From: Paenibacillus sp. BSR1-1
GTDB lineage: Bacteria; Bacillota; Bacilli; Bacillales; Cytobacillaceae
Length of the DNA stretch: 64,000 bases
Reading direction: 5' to 3'
Assembly (NCBI RefSeq): GCF_030403775.1
Contig: NZ_JAQMWQ010000019.1
Location: 49,538-113,537, forward strand
Positions 16,877 through 25,033 of this stretch are shown here, piece after piece. The translations under genes were made by a program, and so were the position numbers. Under the pieces are notes generated by a model. That model was not told the DNA's origin. It searched no databases and worked only from the letters and a program-made list of their open reading frames with translations. The stretch's first letter is position 1. The number at the start of each line of letters is the position of its first letter.

Positions 16877-17734
16877 TTAAAACCAATCTCCGTAGCCTAT
16901 TTCTCTTAGGTAGTCAGCTGATTCTTTAAGACAATCAAATGGATCTCGTCCATAAGTATCATCTTGTTCAATTAAATAATATTGAACCCCGCTCTCAACT
17001 CCAGCATCAATAATCCCTTTGATATCAAGGTTCCCTTGGCCAAGCTCTGCAAATTCAATAATATTCGTGAATTTCTGCATAAACTTACCCATATCTTTAA
17101 AATCATCGGCTGTTAAATCCATATGACCAATCCGGTAATCCTTTAAGTGAATTAAGGAGACACGTCCTGCAAATCTCTTAATAACATTGATCGGATTCTC
17201 ACCGCCTCTTTGAGCCCAATGAACATCTAACTCAAAACCAAGTTTTGTTGTATTATTTTTCATAATATCTAGCAGACATTCATTATCATATTTCTCAAAT
17301 TCAATATGATGGTTATGATAATAGAGTTCAATTCCATATTCCGCCAATCGCTCAGCCATTTCTTCTGCCGTGTGTATATATTCCATCACTTTATCCTTTT
17401 GGCCCATTAATGTAATTGGCATCATCCCGATTCGGATGAAGTTACAATCAAGGATTCTGCAATCATTGACGATTTTATCAAAGTCCTTTGCCAATGACTC
17501 CCCTGGCATTCCTGGCATAGTGTCTAATGGAGCTGAAATCGAAGCGATTTTAATATCAAAATCCACACTTGCCCTTCTAAGCTCCGCGACATTTTCCTCT
17601 GTCATTTGAATTTGTGTAACCTCAACAGCATTGAATCCAAGCTCTTTTATTTTTCTTAACGTTTCATATGCGCCTAACTCAATAATTTTATTTTTAAGAT
17701 TAAACATCTGCACGCCAATTTTACCTTTATTCAT
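16877..17734 (-). CDS. Sugar phosphate isomerase/epimerase family protein (TIM barrel)
   Basis: This 285-residue protein belongs to the xylose isomerase-like TIM-barrel family (AP endonuclease 2 fold). Motifs YYHNHHIEFEKYD and ELDVHWAQRGGENP carry the metal-binding His, Glu and Asp. Such proteins isomerise, epimerise or dehydrate sugars and keto-sugars. It is the last gene of a five-gene operon with two Gfo/Idh dehydrogenases, so a 3-keto-sugar or keto-inositol is a likely substrate. GGAGGG lies seven bases before the ATG. Confidence 0.8.
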   Translation of the reverse strand: MNKGKIGVQMFNLKNKIIELGAYETLRKIKELGFNAVEVTQIQMTEENVAELRRASVDFDIKIASISAPLDTMPGMPGESLAKDFDKIVNDCRILDCNFIRIGMMPITLMGQKDKVMEYIHTAEEMAERLAEYGIELYYHNHHIEFEKYDNECLLDIMKNNTTKLGFELDVHWAQRGGENPINVIKRFAGRVSLIHLKDYRIGHMDLTADDFKDMGKFMQKFTNIIEFAELGQGNLDIKGIIDAGVESGVQYYLIEQDDTYGRDPFDCLKESADYLREIGYGDWF

Positions 17735-17737
17735 TCG

Positions 17738-18742
17738 TTATCCCTCCAATTGAATTGCTTGCTTCGAATCTGATGATTTTCGGATAGCATCGATTATTTG
17801 AATTGCTGGAAAAGCATCCTTAGCATGAACATAATTTTCCGTACCTTGTTCAATACATTGATAGAATTGATGAATTAACTTAACATGGCTCGCACCATAA
17901 TAAAATTTAGATCCAGGAAGCTTTGCATCTTCTGCTAATTCTTCCTTTTCCCCATTTTCAGTTATCCGAGTTAAGATGCTATCTTTAATCGTAAATTTAC
18001 CTTTTTCGAAAATCATTTCAAGTTCGACACTTGAATTTTCTGCATTTGCGTTTGTAGCTAAGAACAACCCCGTGACGCCGTTTTCAAAATTAATCCGTGC
18101 TGATGCAGTGTCTTCTACTTCAATTCCATAATCAAGCAGTTGATCAAGACTTCCGCGAATGGACTCGATTTTACCGCCAAGTAATTGCATCAAGTCTAGC
18201 GTATGAAGTGCCTGATTGATCATGACACCGCCGCCGGCATATTCCATCTGTCCTCGCCATGGCTTTACGTCATAATAAGATTTCGGTCTATACCAAGCGA
18301 CAATCCCTTTAATTCCAACTATCTTTCCATATTCGCCGCTAAGCGCCATTTTTTGGAGCATTTCAAACGACTCATTATATCTGTTTTGGAAGCAGATACA
18401 AACCTTTACCTCCTGATGTGCTTCCTCCAGATTAACGATCTCGAGTGCCTCCTCTGTATTCAATCCAAGCGGCTTTTCAAGAAACACATGGACGCCATTT
18501 TCGATACAGGTCTTTGTAACTGGATTGTGCAGGTAATGAGGCAGGCAAATATGGACAACATCAAGAGCTTCTGATTCCAGCATGTCTTGGTAGTCAGTAT
18601 AAAAGCGAGCTTCCGGTACAAGAGTTCTTAAGTCTTCATTTACATCACATACCGCTGTCAGTTCTACATTTGGGTTTTCTTTAATTGCAGGCAAATGAAT
18701 TTTGGAGATATCACCAAGCCCAATTAACGCTGCTTTTAGCAT
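17738..18742 (-). CDS. Gfo/Idh/MocA family oxidoreductase, copy A
   Basis: This 334-residue protein has an N-terminal Rossmann fold (ALIGLGDISKIHLPA) and the family's EKPLG motif with its catalytic Lys, then the C-terminal sheet domain with the conserved GGGVMINQALHTLDL. These NAD(P)-dependent enzymes oxidise or reduce sugars and cyclitols. It begins after a hairpin that separates it from the larger homologue upstream. It ends three bases before the isomerase start, so the two are translated together. Confidence 0.85.
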   Translation of the reverse strand: MLKAALIGLGDISKIHLPAIKENPNVELTAVCDVNEDLRTLVPEARFYTDYQDMLESEALDVVHICLPHYLHNPVTKTCIENGVHVFLEKPLGLNTEEALEIVNLEEAHQEVKVCICFQNRYNESFEMLQKMALSGEYGKIVGIKGIVAWYRPKSYYDVKPWRGQMEYAGGGVMINQALHTLDLMQLLGGKIESIRGSLDQLLDYGIEVEDTASARINFENGVTGLFLATNANAENSSVELEMIFEKGKFTIKDSILTRITENGEKEELAEDAKLPGSKFYYGASHVKLIHQFYQCIEQGTENYVHAKDAFPAIQIIDAIRKSSDSKQAIQLEG

Positions 18743-18760
18743 AACTATTCCCCTCTTTAA

Positions 18761-18794
18761 AACGAACTCAAAGCCTTTCAGCGATGAGTTCGTT
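18761..18794 (-). terminator. Intercistronic hairpin inside the sugar operon
   Basis: AACGAACTCA and TGAGTTCGTT form a perfect 10-bp stem, followed on the minus strand by TTAAA. It lies between the two Gfo/Idh genes and may reduce, but probably does not stop, expression of the last two genes. Confidence 0.55.
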
Positions 18795-18806
18795 TATTAT
18801 GATAGA

Positions 18807-19967
18807 TTAGCCTCTTACAGGATATTTACCTTCTTCAGCAATTCTCTTATTTAATTCTTCCAGGAATAAATTTTCATCAAATGGTACTTCTACTTCTTTT
18901 CCTAACCAGCTTGAAAGATGAATTGCATTTGCAAGTCTAACACCATTGATACCATCACTGCCTGGCGCTAATAGTGGAGTACCTTCTACAATAGCAGAAG
19001 CAAAATCTTCTAATACCGCAATGTGCTGTGCGCCCCAAACACTGCCAAACTCAAGCACTTCCTCTGTGAAAATATCATCCGCATTTCCGCCCATGAAAAT
19101 TTTCATTACATCTTGCATGTTCATGGTAGCACTCATTTCTTTTTCTGGTTTAACAAGACGTTTAATTGTTACCTTTTTGCTGTCATCAACAACAATTTTC
19201 CCTTTATCTCCTAAGATTTCAAAGCGGTCCGTCCCGACAACATCATGTGTACAAGTTACAAATACCCCCGTAGCACCATTTCCATAGTCAAGTACAGCTG
19301 TTACTTCATCTTCTACTACGATATCTCTTTGGTATCCATATTTTACGTTGGAGTAAACTTTTTTCGGCATCCCGCAGATCCATTGAAGCAAATCGATTTG
19401 GTGTGGTGCCTGGTTTACAAGAACACCACCGCCTTCGCCGCCCCAGGTTGCTCTCCATTCACTTTGGTTGTAATAGCCTTGTGGTCTCCACCAAGTAGTA
19501 ATGACCCAGTTTGTACGGCGGATATTACCAATTTCACCATTATCAATAATTTCTTTTACTTTTTGATAAAGAGGATTTGTCCGTTGGTTAAACATGATTC
19601 CAAACTTAACCTCTGGCTTAGTTGCAGCAAAATCATTTAACTCTTGAACCTGTTTTGTATAAACACCAGCTGGTTTTTCAACTAATGCATGGATGTCTCT
19701 CTTTAACGATTCAATTCCCATTTCTGGGTGTAAATAGTGAGGTACACATGTAACAACAGCATCAACAGTGCCACTTTCTAACATTTCAATATAATTATCA
19801 TAGAATGGGACATCAGGATACTTTTCCTGTGCCAATTGCTTTTTAGCAGGATCAGTATCACAAATGGCACCGATAACCATATTTTTCACTTTGCCGTCTG
19901 CAATGAAACCTGCATATGCACCGCCTTGAGCACCTAAACCAATAATTCCCAATCGTACGTTTGCCAT
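18807..19967 (-). CDS. Gfo/Idh/MocA family oxidoreductase, copy B
   Basis: This 386-residue homologue starts with IIGLGAQGGAYAGFI (dinucleotide fold), has VEKPAGVY with the catalytic Lys, and GGGVLVNQAPHQIDLLQW in the substrate domain. It is longer than copy A and more like glycoside 3-dehydrogenases (YcjS/YteT types) than inositol dehydrogenase, though that is only an impression. It starts two bases after the upstream isomerase ends. The paired dehydrogenase and TIM-barrel genes suggest stepwise oxidation and rearrangement of a glycoside-derived sugar. Confidence 0.85.
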   Translation of the reverse strand: MANVRLGIIGLGAQGGAYAGFIADGKVKNMVIGAICDTDPAKKQLAQEKYPDVPFYDNYIEMLESGTVDAVVTCVPHYLHPEMGIESLKRDIHALVEKPAGVYTKQVQELNDFAATKPEVKFGIMFNQRTNPLYQKVKEIIDNGEIGNIRRTNWVITTWWRPQGYYNQSEWRATWGGEGGGVLVNQAPHQIDLLQWICGMPKKVYSNVKYGYQRDIVVEDEVTAVLDYGNGATGVFVTCTHDVVGTDRFEILGDKGKIVVDDSKKVTIKRLVKPEKEMSATMNMQDVMKIFMGGNADDIFTEEVLEFGSVWGAQHIAVLEDFASAIVEGTPLLAPGSDGINGVRLANAIHLSSWLGKEVEVPFDENLFLEELNKRIAEEGKYPVRG

Positions 19968-19969
19968 AA

Positions 19970-20857
19970 TTACATTTCCCCGCTTTCAATTTTATTTAGA
20001 ATTTCTAATAGCGCTTCATATTGTAGCTGGTAACCGCCAGCACCATCGAGTCCTTTATTATCCTTGATAATTTGAATAGCGTCTTCGAGCTCTAAATCCT
20101 TTAACGAATCAAAAAGTACCAAATGCGGCTCAAGAGTTAAGAAGCCTTTATAACCTGATTTAATGAATTGAGAAAGAAGTTCAGGAATTTTCCCTTCTCC
20201 TGTTCCGCAGACAACATTTTCTTTATCAGATGAAACAGCATCCTTAATGTGTATATAAATGACTTCATCCTTAAGTAAGTCGTAGAAAGCTTGAGTGTCC
20301 TCACCGCATTGTACAAAGTTTGCAAAGTCAAAAATCGCCTTAAAGTTTGGAGATTCAACCGCTTTCAAAATTTCATGGCAGCGTCGTGCAATATCGCCGA
20401 ATATGTCTTTCTCATTTTCATGTAATAAAATGACATTATTTTCAGCAGCAATTGCAGCGAACTGCTTTAACTTACTGATTACATCCTCTCGAAAGGTATC
20501 AGCTTCCTCGCCCTTTGGAATATAAAAGCTGAAAATGCGGATATACTTGCAATCTAGCAAATTACTAATTTTGCAAAGCTCCTCAAGCATCACCTTTTGT
20601 TTGGCAAAACCCTCTTCATCGTTGATAAAGATCTTTCCGAGCGGTGATCCGATAGAAGAAACGCCTATTCCGGCTTTTTGTAAACGAGGCTGTACATTTT
20701 CTTTGATTTCGGCAACAGAAAAGTCGCCAATATTTTTCCCATCAATTCCACGCAGTGAAAGATAACGCATGCCCAGGTTTGCAACAACCTCAAGCTGGGT
20801 ATCAAAATCAGAGGAGATTTCATCGGAAAAGCCAGAAATCAATAAATCCTTATTCAT
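19970..20857 (-). CDS. Sugar phosphate isomerase/epimerase family protein (TIM barrel), copy B
   Basis: This 295-residue xylose isomerase-like TIM-barrel protein has LLHENEKDIFGD, AIFDFANFVQCGED and TLEPHL, which contain the expected metal-binding Glu, Asp and His positions. It overlaps the stop of the AraC-type regulator gene by one base (TAATG), so its translation is coupled to the regulator. Substrate unknown. Confidence 0.8.
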   Translation of the reverse strand: MNKDLLISGFSDEISSDFDTQLEVVANLGMRYLSLRGIDGKNIGDFSVAEIKENVQPRLQKAGIGVSSIGSPLGKIFINDEEGFAKQKVMLEELCKISNLLDCKYIRIFSFYIPKGEEADTFREDVISKLKQFAAIAAENNVILLHENEKDIFGDIARRCHEILKAVESPNFKAIFDFANFVQCGEDTQAFYDLLKDEVIYIHIKDAVSSDKENVVCGTGEGKIPELLSQFIKSGYKGFLTLEPHLVLFDSLKDLELEDAIQIIKDNKGLDGAGGYQLQYEALLEILNKIESGEM

Positions 20858-21753
20858 TAATTTAAATCCTCCTGTTTTACATTAATTCGTTTATTTTTTC
20901 GATAATTGGACGGCGTCATCCCTGCTTTTTCTTTAAAGAAACGACTGAAATGGGCCATACTTTCAAAGCCTGTTGCCCGAGCAACCTCAGATAATGTTCG
21001 GTCAGGTTCCATTTCCAGCAAGTACTTTACTTGATTTAGACGGCAGCCCATCACATACTCCATAATCGTAAATCCTGTCACTTCCTTAAAGACATGAGAA
21101 GTATAATATTTACTCAAATTCAGTTTAGCGGCAATTCGGTCCAATGTTATCTTTTCGGAATAATGGTCATTAATCCAAGAGGCAATAGACTCGGCATGAA
21201 TCTCTTTCTCTGCCTTTTTGCTCGGGAGCTGAGCCAAATCCTTTTGACTCATTTTATAAATTCCTAATAATAATTGAATAAGTTCAAGCCTTATTTCTGC
21301 TTCAATGGGTTCACATTTATGACCAGTTCGCTGTTTTTCCTCATCCGTTTCTGCGATTAGACCGGCAATTTTCTTGATTCTTCCTTCGACCAATTGCCCT
21401 GATTCATCATACCCAGTACGGAGCAAATAATTATTTAGTTTTTTAAATGGGTCTAACAAATAAGGCATTCCTAATACTGACAAAATCTCATCTAACCATG
21501 TAGGGGAAAAATGAAGCATGCTCCTGGTATACGTGCTGCCAGGCCTAGGATTTGGTTTATGCAAGGTTAAACCATCCAGAAGGATAATATCTCCCGGCTG
21601 CAATTCATAAATTCGATTGTTAATTAAATACTTACAATCTCCAGAATGAAAAAAGTAAATCTCATATTCCTGATGTGAATGAAATTGAAAGGTATTAGAT
21701 TCTACCCCCCGCACTCGATAAAAAGCGTTAATCCACTCATTCATTAATTTCAT
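20857..21753 (-). CDS. AraC-family transcriptional regulator
   Basis: This 298-residue regulator has an N-terminal cupin sugar-binding domain (about 15-120: FHSHQEYEIYFFHSG) and a C-terminal double helix-turn-helix (about 195-290: LDRIAAKLNLSKYYTSHVFK and SEVARATGFESMAHFSRFFK). It is the first gene of the five-gene sugar operon, so it controls its own transcription along with the enzymes. A strong cre site and a short AT palindrome lie just upstream, consistent with CcpA repression and AraC activation. Confidence 0.9.
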   Translation of the reverse strand: MKLMNEWINAFYRVRGVESNTFQFHSHQEYEIYFFHSGDCKYLINNRIYELQPGDIILLDGLTLHKPNPRPGSTYTRSMLHFSPTWLDEILSVLGMPYLLDPFKKLNNYLLRTGYDESGQLVEGRIKKIAGLIAETDEEKQRTGHKCEPIEAEIRLELIQLLLGIYKMSQKDLAQLPSKKAEKEIHAESIASWINDHYSEKITLDRIAAKLNLSKYYTSHVFKEVTGFTIMEYVMGCRLNQVKYLLEMEPDRTLSEVARATGFESMAHFSRFFKEKAGMTPSNYRKNKRINVKQEDLN

Positions 21754-21770
21754 GATCTCATACCCTTTTG

Positions 21771-21784
21771 AGTAAGCGCTAACA
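21771..21784 (-). promoter_or_regulatory. cre site upstream of the AraC operon
   Basis: AGTAAGCGCTAACA fits 13 of 14 positions of the cre consensus. It is followed directly by the palindrome AACAAAATTTGTT, which may be the regulator's own site. Confidence 0.65.
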
Positions 21785-21906
21785 AAATTTGTTTGTTAAC
21801 TTAACATACTTTAATTTTATTAAAAATATAGATGAAAATCATTCTCTAAAACTGCTTAATTATTAAATATTTTTGACTGAGATTGCTTTTTATATGTTAA
21901 TTTCAG

Positions 21907-21946
21907 TAAAAAAGGACAAAACCATTGATAAGTTTTGTCCCTTTTG
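21907..21946 (-). terminator. Terminator after gnd
   Basis: On the minus strand GGGACAAAAC pairs with GTTTTGTCC and TTTTTT follows. It ends the uxaC-gnd transcript. Confidence 0.8.
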
Positions 21947-21956
21947 GCGGATAAGA

Positions 21957-23369
21957 TTATTCCATCCAGTTTGTATGGAAAACGCCATCTTTATCGATAC
22001 GTTGATACGTGTGAGCACCAAAGTAGTCACGTTGTGCCTGAAGCAAGTTCGCTGGAAGAGTTTCAGTCCGATAGCTGTCATAATAGGCAATCGCACTTGC
22101 GAATGACGGCACAGGAATACCGCGTTCAATCGCCACAGCCAGAACTTGACGTAATTCCTTCTGATAGCTTTCTGCGATTTCCTTAAAATATGGATCTAAT
22201 AACAAATTAGCTAATTGTGGTTCACGGTCATAAGCATCCTTAATTTTTTGCAGGAATTGGGCACGAATGATACACCCGCCTCGGAAAATCATTGCGATAT
22301 TTCCATATTGAAGATTCCATTCGTACTCCTCCGATGCAGAGCGCATTTGAGCGAATCCTTGTGCATAGGAGCAAATTTTACTCATATATAAGGCTTTTCG
22401 AACCGCTTCAATCAGCTCTTCTTTATTCCCGTCAAATGGCTTTATTGCTGGGCCATTCAAGATTTTACTTGCTTTAATTCGCTCTTCTTTCATGGCTGAA
22501 ATAAAGCGGGCAAAGACTGATTCAGTAATGATTGGCAGCGGTACTCCAAGATCTAAGGCATTTTGGCTTGTCCATTTTCCTGTGCCTTTTTGTCCGGCCG
22601 TATCTAAGATCATTTCTACTAGAGGTTTGCCTGTTTCTTCGTCAACCTTTGTAAAAATATCTGCTGTAATTTCGATTAAATAACTGTCTAATTCTCCTTT
22701 ATTCCATTCTGCAAACACTTCATGAAGTTCTTCCGCATTCAAGCCAAGGACATTTTTCAATATAAAATATGCTTCACAAATTAATTGCATATCGCCGTAT
22801 TCAATGCCATTATGAACCATTTTCACATAATGCCCTGCGCCATTAGGTCCAATATAAGTACAGCAAGGGTCTCCGTTAACTTTCGCAGAAATGGCTTCAA
22901 AAATAGGTTTGACAAGCTCATAAGCTTCTTCTTTACCGCCTGGCATGATGGCAGGGCCCTTTAATGCTCCTTCTTCCCCTCCGGAAACACCTGTACCAAT
23001 AAAATGGAACCCTGCTGTTTCAAGATCCTTATTTCGTCTAATCGTATCCTGGAAGAAGGTATTTCCGCCATCGATCAGGATATCTCCCTCTTCAAGGTAA
23101 GGTTTAAGCGAATCGATCGTAGCATCTGTTGCTGTTCCAGCCTTTACCATCAATAAGATTTTTCTAGGCTTTTCTAGTGAATTGACAAACTCTTCGACAG
23201 TGTGGGCACCAACAAAGTTTTTACCTTCGGCTTCATTCTTTAAAAACTCTTCTGTTTTCTCGTATGAACGGTTAAAGACTGCAACAGAATAGCCTCTGCT
23301 TTCAATATTTAGAGCCAGGTTTTTCCCCATTACAGCTAAACCAACAACACCAATTTGTTGTTTCGACAT
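21957..23369 (-). CDS. gnd: 6-phosphogluconate dehydrogenase (decarboxylating)
   Basis: This 470-residue enzyme oxidises 6-phosphogluconate to ribulose 5-phosphate and CO2 with NAD(P)+. It shows the N-terminal dinucleotide fold GLAVMGKNLALN, the GTGVSGGEEGA loop, the active-site stretch KMVHNGIEYGDMQ with Lys, His and Asn, and the C-terminal FRGGCIIRAQFL and YDSYRTE. It lies 51 bases downstream of uxaC in the same orientation with no terminator between. This pairing is unusual, because glucuronate normally enters by 2-keto-3-deoxygluconate and does not need this enzyme. GGAGGG precedes the ATG. Confidence 0.96.
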   Translation of the reverse strand: MSKQQIGVVGLAVMGKNLALNIESRGYSVAVFNRSYEKTEEFLKNEAEGKNFVGAHTVEEFVNSLEKPRKILLMVKAGTATDATIDSLKPYLEEGDILIDGGNTFFQDTIRRNKDLETAGFHFIGTGVSGGEEGALKGPAIMPGGKEEAYELVKPIFEAISAKVNGDPCCTYIGPNGAGHYVKMVHNGIEYGDMQLICEAYFILKNVLGLNAEELHEVFAEWNKGELDSYLIEITADIFTKVDEETGKPLVEMILDTAGQKGTGKWTSQNALDLGVPLPIITESVFARFISAMKEERIKASKILNGPAIKPFDGNKEELIEAVRKALYMSKICSYAQGFAQMRSASEEYEWNLQYGNIAMIFRGGCIIRAQFLQKIKDAYDREPQLANLLLDPYFKEIAESYQKELRQVLAVAIERGIPVPSFASAIAYYDSYRTETLPANLLQAQRDYFGAHTYQRIDKDGVFHTNWME

Positions 23370-23420
23370 CTCTAATCCCTCCGCTTTCTTAGATATATTA
23401 TCTTTTATAATTGTACCTTT

Positions 23421-24824
23421 TTATCGTTGTAAAAAGTATTTTTCAGCATTGTAATAGCCGATATTCCTTACCATCTGCTCCAGGAATGCCATATTATTTG
23501 GTGCTAAGCCTTTTTCCACCCATTCACCTAAAATGTTACAAAGAATTCGTCGGAAATAGTCGTGGCGGGCATATGAAAGGAAGCTGCGAGAATCGGTCAA
23601 CATGCCAATGAAATGACTAAGTAGTCCAACGTTAGCAAAATCCTTCATTTGCTTTTCCATACCATCAATATGGTCGAGGAACCACCAGCCGGAACCTAAT
23701 TGAACTTTCCCTGGAATACCTTCTTCATAGAAGTTCCCCATCATTCCTGCAAGAACTACATTATCTTTAGCATTTAGATTAAACAAAACTGTCCTTGGCA
23801 AAGCATTCTCTTTGTCAAGAGCATCCAGGAATCGAGACAATCCTTCAGCAAAATTTGCCTCACCAACAGAGTCAAAGCCTGTATCTGGACCTATAAGTTC
23901 TTTCATTCTAGAATTGTTATTTCTTAGTGCTCCCATATGAAGCTGCATAACCCATTGTTTTGCAGCATACATTTTTCCTAGTTCTTTCAATAAGAAAGCA
24001 CGGTAGCTCACTAATTCATTATTAGATAGCTGCTCTCCGCTTATACGCTTATTAAAGATTTTTTCTACGTCTTCCATTGTGGTTTCTACATATTCCATTT
24101 TTTGAATATCATGGTCAGATGCCCGTCCGCCATTTTCATGGAAGAAATCAACACGATGCTTTAATGCCTGTAAAAAGGTGTCTAAGGAATTAACCTCAAT
24201 CTCAGAAACTTCACTTAACTTTTTAATCCAAGCTCCAAAGGTAGGGCGTTCAATAAAAAGTGCTCCATCAGGTCGGAATGTCGGTGCAATAATTGCTTTA
24301 AAGGAATCATCATTTTTTAATAATTTGTGGTATTCAAGTGTTGAAACTGGATCATCTGTGGTACCGATAAATTTCACATTAGAACGTTCGATAAAAGCTC
24401 TTGGTCTAAAATCCGGCTGCTTTAACTTTTCATTACATTCGTCGTAAATTTCACGGGCTGTTTCCGGGCTAAGGTTTTTTTCAATTCCAAAAAACATTTT
24501 CAATTCCATATGTGTCCAATGATAAAGCGGATTTCCAATTATAGATGGAACTGTTTCAGCCCAAGCAGCAAATTTCTCCCAATCACTTGCATCCCCAGTG
24601 ATGTAACGTTCACTAATACCATGCATTCGCATTAATCGCCATTTATAATGGTCCCCGCCTAGCCATACCTGTGTAATATTTTCATAAGGCTTGTTCTCCC
24701 AAACCTCTTGTGGATTTAAATGGCAGTGGAAATCAAAAATCGGCAATCCAGTAACAGCATTTTCATAAAGTTGTACGGCTGTTTCTGTATTAAGTAAAAA
24801 ATATTTGTCTAAAAAGGCTTTCAT
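23421..24824 (-). CDS. uxaC: Glucuronate/galacturonate isomerase
   Basis: UxaC converts D-glucuronate to D-fructuronate (and galacturonate to tagaturonate) in the first cytoplasmic step of hexuronate breakdown. The 467-residue protein has the metal-binding HCH at 33-35 (FDFHCHLNP), QLHMGALRNNN, and the conserved end GRIL/ILCNILGEWVEKG. It is the first gene of the uxaC-gnd transcript and is divergent from the second ROK regulator. A 28-bp operator and a cre-like element lie in the shared promoter region. GGAGGGG lies seven bases before the ATG. Confidence 0.96.
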   Translation of the reverse strand: MKAFLDKYFLLNTETAVQLYENAVTGLPIFDFHCHLNPQEVWENKPYENITQVWLGGDHYKWRLMRMHGISERYITGDASDWEKFAAWAETVPSIIGNPLYHWTHMELKMFFGIEKNLSPETAREIYDECNEKLKQPDFRPRAFIERSNVKFIGTTDDPVSTLEYHKLLKNDDSFKAIIAPTFRPDGALFIERPTFGAWIKKLSEVSEIEVNSLDTFLQALKHRVDFFHENGGRASDHDIQKMEYVETTMEDVEKIFNKRISGEQLSNNELVSYRAFLLKELGKMYAAKQWVMQLHMGALRNNNSRMKELIGPDTGFDSVGEANFAEGLSRFLDALDKENALPRTVLFNLNAKDNVVLAGMMGNFYEEGIPGKVQLGSGWWFLDHIDGMEKQMKDFANVGLLSHFIGMLTDSRSFLSYARHDYFRRILCNILGEWVEKGLAPNNMAFLEQMVRNIGYYNAEKYFLQR

Positions 24825-24841
24825 AAGGTCCCCTCCATATC

Positions 24842-24855
24842 TGTAAACCCTTACA
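24842..24855 (-). promoter_or_regulatory. cre-like element upstream of uxaC
   Basis: TGTAAACCCTTACA is a palindrome at its ends with CCC in place of the usual central CG. It sits at the same relative position as the elements at 14219, 27693 and 29440. Confidence 0.5.
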
Positions 24856-24889
24856 ATGTTTATAAAAAAAATAAAGTGTTCTTTTTAAT

Positions 24890-24917
24890 TTAATTTGTTT
24901 AGTGAACAAATTAATTA
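24890..24917. promoter_or_regulatory. 28-bp palindromic operator, uxaC/ROK divergent promoter
   Basis: The arms TTAATTTGTTTA and AACAAATTAATTA flank a short centre and form a nearly perfect palindrome. It is the best-preserved copy with the full 28-bp layout shared by four promoters. Confidence 0.75.
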
Positions 24918-25033
24918 CACTCCTAATTTATCACGATTATTTTGTTTAGTCAATTAACAGTTTATGAATAAATTGAAATAACCTGTTATAATAGGAATAT
25001 ATTTAAATGATCTGCGTGAAATGGAGGATTTTA

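Noticed and set aside
18807..19967. Calling the Gfo/Idh protein inositol 2-dehydrogenase
   Set aside because: The fold and EKPAG motif are shared by the whole family, and no iol genes are present to support inositol.
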